A stretch of 31,676 nucleotides of DNA from Lentisphaerota bacterium (GTDB taxonomy: Bacteria > Verrucomicrobiota > Kiritimatiellia > RFP12 > UBA1067), in the NCBI GenBank assembly GCA_015061765.1, contig SUVZ01000003.1, forward strand, positions 1 through 31,676, read 5' to 3'. The notes under the pieces are model-generated. The model saw nothing but the letters and a program-made list of their open reading frames with translations, had not been told where the DNA came from and did not search any database. The position numbers and the translations under genes were made by a program. This document shows positions 7,930 to 14,481 of the stretch, in pieces (within the stretch, counting starts at the first letter, position 1; each line of letters starts with the position of its first letter).

Positions 7930-7971
7930 AAGTCTCTTCCGGTGGACATGTGCCGCCCTTCGTCAAAATTA

Positions 7972-7980
7972 TGGTACAAT
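7972..7980 (+). promoter_or_regulatory. Extended -10 promoter of cpaB, predicted leaderless
   Basis: TGGTACAAT, part of ATGGTACAAT, ends only 7 bases before the cpaB ATG. Transcription would normally begin 6-8 bases after the -10, that is at or next to the A of ATG. No Shine-Dalgarno lies in between. Confidence 0.7.
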
Positions 7981-7987
7981 AGCGACT

Positions 7988-8800
7988 ATGAAACAGAAAA
8001 TAGTCCTGATCGCCGCAGTTGTCGCCGGACTTGCCGCCGCGATACTGACGCGATTCTATCTTTCCTCCAAGGATTCGGAGATCGCCGCAATGAAGTCGCG
8101 CTTCGCCGAAAGGTACGGAGTGATGGAGGCGCTTTGCTACGTCGAGAACGTTCCGGGAGGAACGATCATCTCAAAGAGCCAGCTTGGAACGAAGCGCGTT
8201 CCCGCCGCAGGGTTGAGGGGACAGGCCCTTACGATAGAGAACCTTGGAGACGTTCTCGGACGGCGAATTCTGCTTGGGCACCGCACCGGCGACATCGTGT
8301 TCTGGGCGGACATCGAGGGCGGTAATCCGCGTGCCACAGGATTGGCAGCGGACATCAAGAAGGGTATGCGCGCCATTTCGATAAACGCATCTGGCGCGGC
8401 TGCCGTATCCGGCATGGTGAATCCCAACGACCATGTGGACGTCATCGGCACCTTCTCGTTCCCGGATGAATCAGGCAAGCGCAATAACGATTCGATGGTC
8501 ACATGCACCATCCTCCAGAATGTGCTTGTCCTCGCCACGGGAAAGACGACCGCAAAGATGGCGGGGCGCATGAACGACGGTTCTGCCCAGAACGCATACT
8601 CCACAGTGACGCTTGAGGTCACTCCGCGCGAGGCTGAGATGCTTGCGTTCGCCGAGCAGATACGCGGCCGCCTCTCGCTCTCGCTCCGCAACCGCAGCGA
8701 CGTGTCGTACGAGAGGGAACTTCCCAAGGTCGATTTCGAGAAGATCCGTTCCACGATTGAGGAGCTGAACCTCAAGCGCCAGCAGAAGTACGTAAAGTAG
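7988..8800 (+). CDS. cpaB: Flp/Tad pilus assembly protein CpaB
   Basis: A 270-residue protein. The N-terminus (MKQKIVLIAAVVAGLAAAIL) is a single TM anchor or signal. Next comes a SAF domain (residues ~45-110, with VENVPGGTIISKSQLG and VLGRRILLGHRTGDIV), then the RcpC/CpaB C-terminal beta domain (MRAISINAS, VNPNDHVDVIGTF). CpaB is a periplasmic component of the Tad pilus/secretin assembly. ATG at 7988 is chosen because it sits exactly at the predicted transcription start; longer in-frame starts would run through the promoter and into cinA. It is followed at 12 bases by the FHA-CpaF gene. Confidence 0.9.
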   Translation: MKQKIVLIAAVVAGLAAAILTRFYLSSKDSEIAAMKSRFAERYGVMEALCYVENVPGGTIISKSQLGTKRVPAAGLRGQALTIENLGDVLGRRILLGHRTGDIVFWADIEGGNPRATGLAADIKKGMRAISINASGAAAVSGMVNPNDHVDVIGTFSFPDESGKRNNDSMVTCTILQNVLVLATGKTTAKMAGRMNDGSAQNAYSTVTLEVTPREAEMLAFAEQIRGRLSLSLRNRSDVSYERELPKVDFEKIRSTIEELNLKRQQKYVK

Positions 8801-8812
8801 GCCGCATCCACC

Positions 8813-10504
8813 ATGATCCTCACACTGCTCAAGCCCGGTCAGTCGACCCCTGTCACGGAGAATCTCCCCGACGGCAACTACATCGTCGGACGCAGCTCAT
8901 TGTCCAGGATTGTGTTGGCTTATGCCGATGTCTCGGAGCGTCACGCTCTGATATCCGTGCGCGATGGCAAGGCAACGGTAGAGGACCTCAAAAGCGCGAA
9001 CGGCACATATGTGAATGGCGTCCAGATAGACCGGCGAACGGCGCTCTCAGACGATTCGATCGTCCAGATCGGCGGCACCGTGCTTCGCATGACCGATTCG
9101 CAGCCGCAAAGGGATGCCGTCCCGGAACGTAAGGAGGCCGTCAGCGCTCCGGTGGAGCGGACTCCAGCCTCTGTCGCGACGGCGTCTCCGCAACCGTCGG
9201 CGGTTCCGCATGCAAAGGTTGATCCTCAGGCCACCCTGCGCCGGAAGATACGCGAGCAGATACAGGATGAGCTTATCGTGCGCATGGATCTGAAGCGGCT
9301 CACGGCCTCGGGTGTGGATCGCGAAGGACTGGAGCGTCAGGCGCACGAGAAGATTTCCGAGATTGTGGCGGAGGTGATCAGGAGCGGGAAGCTTCCGCGT
9401 TCGATAGACCCTGAACGCATCAAGAAGGAGGTGTTCGACGAGGCACTCCGCCTGGGGCCGCTTGAAGATCTTCTGGACGATCCCTCCGTTTCTGAAATCA
9501 TGGTGAACGGTCCGCATCAGGTGTATGTGGAGCGTGGAGGGCGTCTCCAGCTTACGGATCTGCAGTTCGCCGACGATGCAAGCGTGAGCGCAATCATCGA
9601 GCGCATCGTCGCGCCGCTCGGCCGGCGCATCGACGAGTCCCAGCCGTATGTGGACGCGCGTCTCAAGGATGGTTCGCGCGTGAACGCAATCATCCCGCCG
9701 CTTTCGCTTTCGGGACCGTCCATCACGATCCGCAAATTCTCGAAAAAGACCCTGACGGTCGAGGACTTCATACGCTTTGGCACATGGAACGCAAATGCCG
9801 CCGCCTTCATGGAGGTGTGCGTCAAGCTCCGCAAGAACATCATTGTGGCCGGAGGAACGGGGTCCGGAAAGACGACCCTGCTCAATCTGCTTTCGTCGTT
9901 CATTCCCGAGACGGAGCGCATTGTCACGGTCGAGGACGCGGCCGAGCTCAAACTTGTGCAGCCGCATGTCGTGCGGCTCGAGGCGCGTCCCGCGAACGTC
10001 GAAGGAAAGGGCGCGGTCACGATACGCGACCTCGTCAAGAACTGTCTTCGCATGCGTCCGGACCGCATCATCGTTGGCGAATGCCGGAGCGGAGAGGCTC
10101 TCGACATGCTCCAGGCGATGAACACGGGACACGACGGGTCGCTCACGACGGTTCACGCGAACTCGCCGCGTGATGTGGTGTCGCGCCTCGAAACGATGGT
10201 TCTCATGAGCGGAATGGAGCTTCCGTCGCGCGCCATCCGCGAGCAGATCGCGAGCGCCGTGGACATAATAATCCACGAATCGCGTCTTGCGGACGGATCG
10301 CGCAAGGTCACAGCCATCACCGAGGTGACGGGCATGGAAGGTCAGAACATCGTGATGCAGGACATCTTTGCGTTCCGCCAGAGCGGCGTGGACGAGAACG
10401 GCAGGATCGTTGGCGAATTCCGTCCGACCGGTGCGATGCCTACATTCTTCGACACGCTCAAATCGCGCGGCATGAATCTTGATCCGGGGATATTCCAGCC
10501 GTGA
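8813..10504 (+). CDS. cpaF: FHA-domain CpaF/TadA pilus ATPase fusion
   Basis: A 563-residue protein with two modules. Residues ~1-95 form an FHA phosphothreonine-binding domain with the expected GRSS, SERHA and SANGTYVNG elements. A Pro/Ala/Gln-rich linker (~100-145) leads to the CpaF secretion ATPase, with KIREQIQDEL, the N1 domain with PSVSEIMVNG, Walker A GGTGSGKTTLLN near residue 346, the Asp and His box region, and Walker B RIIVGECRSGEALDM near 420. It powers Tad pilus extension/retraction at the cytosolic membrane face. CpaF proteins commonly lack FHA domains, so phosphorylation-dependent control is a reasonable inference here. The stop overlaps the tadB start (GTGA). Confidence 0.93.
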   Translation: MILTLLKPGQSTPVTENLPDGNYIVGRSSLSRIVLAYADVSERHALISVRDGKATVEDLKSANGTYVNGVQIDRRTALSDDSIVQIGGTVLRMTDSQPQRDAVPERKEAVSAPVERTPASVATASPQPSAVPHAKVDPQATLRRKIREQIQDELIVRMDLKRLTASGVDREGLERQAHEKISEIVAEVIRSGKLPRSIDPERIKKEVFDEALRLGPLEDLLDDPSVSEIMVNGPHQVYVERGGRLQLTDLQFADDASVSAIIERIVAPLGRRIDESQPYVDARLKDGSRVNAIIPPLSLSGPSITIRKFSKKTLTVEDFIRFGTWNANAAAFMEVCVKLRKNIIVAGGTGSGKTTLLNLLSSFIPETERIVTVEDAAELKLVQPHVVRLEARPANVEGKGAVTIRDLVKNCLRMRPDRIIVGECRSGEALDMLQAMNTGHDGSLTTVHANSPRDVVSRLETMVLMSGMELPSRAIREQIASAVDIIIHESRLADGSRKVTAITEVTGMEGQNIVMQDIFAFRQSGVDENGRIVGEFRPTGAMPTFFDTLKSRGMNLDPGIFQP

Positions 10505-11178
10505 TTCTGCAGTTCGCCATAATTGCGGCAACGGCACTGTTTGCCGGCGGTGTGACGGCGTTCGTCCTCATGAAGATGGAGATCGACGCCGGTCGCCGCG
10601 GAAAGACCGCCTACGCAAAATGGCTGAACGCCAGATATGTGCGCAGGTTCGACGAACAGCTTACAGACGCGCTCGGCACGATGTCAAACGCCTTGAGGGC
10701 GGGCTTTTCGATCAGTCAGGCGTTTGAGTCCGTGGCGGAATCCGACGTGCATCCGATCTCCGACGAGTTTGCGCTGCTGCTTCAGCAGATGCGGGTGGGG
10801 ATGAGCTTTGACGATGCGCTCGCCTCGCTTGAGAGCCGTATCGGGTCCGACGATCTCACGCTTGTGGTTACGTCCATTGACATTGCGAGAAAGACGGGCG
10901 GCAATCTCACGGAGATATTCGACAGCATATCGGATACGATCCGCGCGCGCATGCGCATTGAACGCAAGGTGCGCACCCTCACCGCACAGGGCAGGCTTCA
11001 GGGGCTGATCGTATCTCTCATGCCCTTCTTCCTGTGCATTGTGATGACTATGATGAAGCCGGGGATGATGATTCCGTTTCTCACGTCGATGACAGGAATT
11101 GCGTGCCTCGCGGTAGCCTCGCTGATGGTGTTGGCCGGTTGGCTGATCATACGCAAGATCGTCACCATAAGGGTTTAA
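10501..11178 (+). CDS. tadB: TadB-like type II secretion F-family membrane protein
   Basis: A 225-residue protein starting at GTG 10501, overlapping the cpaF stop by 4 bp. It has an N-terminal TM helix, a cytosolic T2SSF domain (ALGTMSNALRAGFSISQAFE, IDIARKTGGNLTEIFDSIS), and two C-terminal TM helices separated by a short turn (FFLCIVMTMMKPGMM, CLAVASLMVLAGWL). This is the inner-membrane platform of the Tad pilus. It is shorter than many TadB proteins (about 300 aa) because the N-terminal membrane part is reduced. No TadC gene follows; ribBA is next. Confidence 0.87.
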   Translation: MILQFAIIAATALFAGGVTAFVLMKMEIDAGRRGKTAYAKWLNARYVRRFDEQLTDALGTMSNALRAGFSISQAFESVAESDVHPISDEFALLLQQMRVGMSFDDALASLESRIGSDDLTLVVTSIDIARKTGGNLTEIFDSISDTIRARMRIERKVRTLTAQGRLQGLIVSLMPFFLCIVMTMMKPGMMIPFLTSMTGIACLAVASLMVLAGWLIIRKIVTIRV

Positions 11179-11232
11179 GAGCAGGGGTAGCCATGCATTG
11201 TCATATGATGTGTTTCGTCGAACTTCAACATG

Positions 11233-11241
11233 TGGTAAAAT
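11233..11241 (+). promoter_or_regulatory. Extended -10 promoter of ribBA, near-leaderless
   Basis: TGGTAAAAT ends 10 bases before the chosen TTG start of ribBA. There is no room for an FMN riboswitch and no Shine-Dalgarno between the -10 and the start. Confidence 0.6.
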
Positions 11242-11251
11242 ACGACTTGTT

Positions 11252-12469
11252 TTGAAAAAAGAATTTGATAGCGTTGAGGAATGTCTCGCTGCGCTTGCGC
11301 GCGGTGAGATTATTGTTGTCACCGATGATGAAGACCGTGAGAACGAAGGCGACTGCATATGCGCCGCCCGTTTCGCCACGCCTTTGAACGTGAATTTCAT
11401 GGCGACGCATGCGAAAGGACTCATCTGCATGCCGATGTCGCAGGAGTGGTGCCGGAAACTAGACCTCAATCAGATGGTCTCGAGCAATACCGACAATCAT
11501 CAAACTGCGTTTACGGTATCGATCGATGCGGTATCCACCACGACCGGGATCTCGGCGGCGGAGCGCTCGATGACTGCGCTTGCGTGCGTGAATCCGTCCT
11601 CGAAACCGGAGGATTTCCGGCGACCTGGCCATATGTTTCCGCTGGAGGCCCGCAAGGGCGGTGTCCTGAGGCGGGCTGGGCACACTGAGGCTACTGTCGA
11701 TCTGTGCCGTCTGGCCGGATTGGAGGAGGTCGGCCTCTGCTGCGAGATCATGAAGGACGACGGCACGATGGCACGGATGCCGGATCTTGAGAGTTTTGCG
11801 GAGCGGCACGGACTGAAGTTCATGACAATCGCCCAGCTCATTTCGTATCGCCGCAGCAAGGAGCGTCTGGTGGAGAAGGTGGAGGAGGTTGACATGCCTA
11901 CGGCATGGGGCCATTTCCGCCTTTCAATGTACAAGTCGCTTGTCACTGGGTTCGAGCATCTTGCGCTCGTGAAGGGTGATGTCGCCAATGGCGAACCCTC
12001 GTTGGTGCGTGTTCATTCGGAGTGTTTTACCGGCGATGTGCTTGGCTCCCAGAGGTGCGACTGCGGACCTCAGCTTCACGAAGCGATGAGCATGGTCGAG
12101 AAGGAAGGACGTGGCGCCATCCTCTACATGCGGCAGGAAGGACGCGGGATTGGCCTGGAGAATAAACTTCACGCCTACCGCAAGCAGGAGTCCGGACTGG
12201 ATACGGTAGAGGCCAATGTTGCGCTTGGCTTCGCCCCTGATCTCCGGGAGTACGGAGAGGGTGCGCAGATACTTGGCGATCTTGGCATATCCAAGGTGCG
12301 CCTGATCACAAACAATCCGTGTAAGATCAAGGGTCTTGCCGGATATGGAATTGAAATTTCCGAGCGTGTTCCGGTTGTCATTCCCGCAACCGAGTACGAC
12401 GAACGGTATCTCGAGACTAAACGTGTAAAAATGGGGCATCTGTACGATTGCCCGTGCAAGGTGAAATGA
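11252..12469 (+). CDS. ribBA: RibBA: 3,4-DHBP synthase / GTP cyclohydrolase II
   Basis: A 405-residue bifunctional riboflavin enzyme. The RibB half (residues ~1-200) has [29 protein letters not shown], and [22 protein letters not shown]. It makes 3,4-dihydroxy-2-butanone 4-phosphate from ribulose 5-phosphate. The RibA half has the zinc Cys set in [20 protein letters not shown], then RQEGRGIGL and TNNPCKI. It opens GTP to the pyrimidine precursor. Both active sites look intact. TTG at 11252 is chosen because it gives the usual RibB N-terminus ([10 protein letters not shown]) and lies just after the promoter; the next internal ATG would delete catalytic residues. The 3' end overlaps the ychJ start. 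Confidence 0.93.
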   Translation: MKKEFDSVEECLAALARGEIIVVTDDEDRENEGDCICAARFATPLNVNFMATHAKGLICMPMSQEWCRKLDLNQMVSSNTDNHQTAFTVSIDAVSTTTGISAAERSMTALACVNPSSKPEDFRRPGHMFPLEARKGGVLRRAGHTEATVDLCRLAGLEEVGLCCEIMKDDGTMARMPDLESFAERHGLKFMTIAQLISYRRSKERLVEKVEEVDMPTAWGHFRLSMYKSLVTGFEHLALVKGDVANGEPSLVRVHSECFTGDVLGSQRCDCGPQLHEAMSMVEKEGRGAILYMRQEGRGIGLENKLHAYRKQESGLDTVEANVALGFAPDLREYGEGAQILGDLGISKVRLITNNPCKIKGLAGYGIEISERVPVVIPATEYDERYLETKRVKMGHLYDCPCKVK

Positions 12470-12975
12470 AAATGGAAAAGACAGAACTTTGTCCCTGTGG
12501 AAGCGGTCTGACATACGGCGAATGCTGCGCGCCCATCCATGGCGGAGCAGAAAAAGCCAAGACCGCCGAGGCGTTGATGCGGGCCCGCTATTCCGCATAC
12601 GCAGTGAAGAACATCCCGTTCCTTAAGACGTCTGCCGGGCCTGAGGTCCAGAAGGAATTCGACGAGAAGGCGTGCAAGGAATGGGCGGAGGCCTCAACGT
12701 GGCAAGGGCTCGAGATTCTCGGCACCGATCGTGGCGGCGAGGCCGACGACGAGGGGTTTGTCGAGTTCATCGCCCACTATGCCGCAAACGGCGAGGCGGT
12801 CGAGCATCACGAGCACGCCTATTTCAAGAGGCTGGACGGGGAGTGGAAGTTCATCGACGGCGAGATTGAGACGGGTGTCCCGTATGTGCGCGAGGAGCCC
12901 AAGGTCGGTCGCAACGATCCGTGTCCGTGCGGAAGCGGCAAGAAGTACAAGAAGTGCTGCGGCAAGGGCGAATGA
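12466..12975 (+). CDS. ychJ: YchJ-like protein with two SEC-C zinc motifs
   Basis: About 169 residues. An N-terminal SEC-C motif ([19 protein letters not shown]) is followed by the YchJ segment ([14 protein letters not shown]), an NTF2-like central domain ([21 protein letters not shown]), and a C-terminal SEC-C motif ([18 protein letters not shown]). SEC-C motifs bind one zinc each; the family's function is not established. I take ATG 12466, which overlaps the ribBA stop (ATGA), with AAGG just upstream; ATG 12472 is equally possible. It is part of the ribBA-ychJ-deoC run. Confidence 0.88.
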   Translation: MKMEKTELCPCGSGLTYGECCAPIHGGAEKAKTAEALMRARYSAYAVKNIPFLKTSAGPEVQKEFDEKACKEWAEASTWQGLEILGTDRGGEADDEGFVEFIAHYAANGEAVEHHEHAYFKRLDGEWKFIDGEIETGVPYVREEPKVGRNDPCPCGSGKKYKKCCGKGE

Positions 12976-12978
12976 GCC

Positions 12979-13656
12979 ATGACCAGACGTGAACTCGCCG
13001 CCATGATCGATCATACCTTTCTCAAGGCGGCGGGTTCTCCCGACGCCGTGGAGAGGCTTTGCGACGAAGCGCGGAAGTACAGGTTCGCATGTGCGATGGT
13101 GAATCCTGCGGAGGTCGCAAGGGCGGCGGCACTGCTTGAAGGGTCGGACGTGCGCGTAGGAACTGTCGTCGGGTTCCCTCTCGGACAGAACACGGTGCGC
13201 ACCAAATGCGCCGAGGCCGTTGAGATGGTCGAGGCCGGTGCCTTGGACATTGACTATGTGCTGAACATTCGCGATTTGAGGGTCAAATCCTCGGAAACAG
13301 TTCTTGAGGATCTCATGATTCTCAATCTCGCGCCCAAGAAGGTCAGCGATGATGTTGTGACGAAGCTCATAGTCGAATGCTGCTATCTCACCGATGACGA
13401 AAAGGTGCTGGCCTGCCGTCTGGCGAAGAAGGCTGGATTCGATTTCGTAAAGACGTCCACGGGCTTTGGATCCGGTGGCGCAACCCCCGAAGATGTCGCA
13501 CTGATGCGGAGAACCGTCGGCAGGACCATGGGTGTGAAGGCTGCCGGGGGGATTCGTACGCTTGAGGATGCGATGAAGATGGTCGCGGCCGGCGCAAACC
13601 GCCTTGGCTGCAGCGCAGGGGTTGATATTGTCGAGTCTCTCGGGACGTCATGCTGA
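12979..13656 (+). CDS. deoC: Deoxyribose-phosphate aldolase
   Basis: A 225-residue class I aldolase, normal for the short bacterial DeoC group. The signature elements are IDHTFLKA at the start, VGTVVGFPLG, DIDYVLNI (the Asp-bearing strand), the Schiff-base lysine in FVKTSTGF (about K157), and the second conserved lysine in GVKAAGGIRT (about K186). It cleaves 2-deoxyribose 5-phosphate into glyceraldehyde 3-phosphate and acetaldehyde, which allows use of deoxynucleosides. It starts 3 bases after ychJ. There are no other nucleoside catabolic genes nearby. Confidence 0.95.
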   Translation: MTRRELAAMIDHTFLKAAGSPDAVERLCDEARKYRFACAMVNPAEVARAAALLEGSDVRVGTVVGFPLGQNTVRTKCAEAVEMVEAGALDIDYVLNIRDLRVKSSETVLEDLMILNLAPKKVSDDVVTKLIVECCYLTDDEKVLACRLAKKAGFDFVKTSTGFGSGGATPEDVALMRRTVGRTMGVKAAGGIRTLEDAMKMVAAGANRLGCSAGVDIVESLGTSC

Positions 13657-13692
13657 CAGACGGTTGTTGGTGTTTGCGGACGGGTGATACGC

Positions 13693-14481
13693 ATGAACAG
13701 GATACTTTTTGAGAAGAATGAAATCGTTGGTGGATGCGCGGTGTTTTCCGATGAACGCGCCGAACACGTGTTGAACGTGCTGCATGGCGCATCCGGACAG
13801 ATTCTCAAGACCGGCGAGATAGATGGATTGATCGGGACGTCCGTCATAGAGGACATCCGTAATCTGCATGAGCGCGAACCGGGTTCGGCCCAGCGCGGCA
13901 ATGGTCTTCTTGCCGGAGAGATTGCGGTCAGGTGTTCTCATTTCGAGACGGCTCCTGAACCGTGGATCGACCTGATTCTCGCTCCGCCGCGTCCGCGGGT
14001 GCTGAAGCGTCTTCTTCCGCAGCTGGCGGCGATGGGTGTCGGAAGGATCGTGCTTGTCGGGGCGGAGAAGGTGGAGAAGTCCTTCTGGGGCGCACAACTT
14101 GTGAAAGAGGAAGTGTACAGGCCTCTGCTCATCGACGGACTTATGCAATGCGGGACGACGTCCGTACCGACGATAAGGATAGAGAAGTCATTCCGGCGAT
14201 ACGCTGAATCGCGCATGACAGACGAATTTGCCGATAGCGAGAAGATTGTCGCTCATCCCTCTACGGATTTTGCCCGGACGCAAAGGGCCGAAGATTCGGG
14301 GTCTCGGTCTAATAGCCGTCCAGTCGTGGCCATAGGGCCCGAGGGCGGCTGGACGGATGGCGAGGTTGCTTTGCTTGAGACGAAAGGGTTTGCCCGTTAT
14401 TCGTTGGGATCCCGCATTCTTCGCACCGATACGGCGACAATTGCGGTGATTGCCCAGCTTATGCAGGCGTTCAGAGTATGA
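13693..14481 (+). CDS. RsmE-family RNA methyltransferase, divergent paralogue
   Basis: About 262 residues. MNRILFEKNEI begins the N-terminal PUA-like part, and residues ~95-255 form the SPOUT methyltransferase knot. Motifs are LAPPRPRVLKRLLPQLAAMG, EKSFWGAQLV, AIGPEGGWTDGEVALL and GSRILRTDTATIAV, which closely follow the RsmE SAM-binding loops. The P-R-P and E-K-S-F/Y-W blocks mark a sub-group I know as second copies of RsmE in some gammaproteobacteria. The family methylates N3 of 16S rRNA U1498, but the true target of this copy is unclear, since a canonical RsmE lies at 24603. ATG 13693 is preferred to GTG 13684 because it gives the normal N-terminus. The stop overlaps the addA-like start by 4 bp. 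Confidence 0.85.
   Translation: MNRILFEKNEIVGGCAVFSDERAEHVLNVLHGASGQILKTGEIDGLIGTSVIEDIRNLHEREPGSAQRGNGLLAGEIAVRCSHFETAPEPWIDLILAPPRPRVLKRLLPQLAAMGVGRIVLVGAEKVEKSFWGAQLVKEEVYRPLLIDGLMQCGTTSVPTIRIEKSFRRYAESRMTDEFADSEKIVAHPSTDFARTQRAEDSGSRSNSRPVVAIGPEGGWTDGEVALLETKGFARYSLGSRILRTDTATIAVIAQLMQAFRV

Noticed and set aside
11179..11251. FMN riboswitch before ribBA
   Set aside because: The gap is too short and the promoter lies 10 bases before the start; no RFN element is seen.
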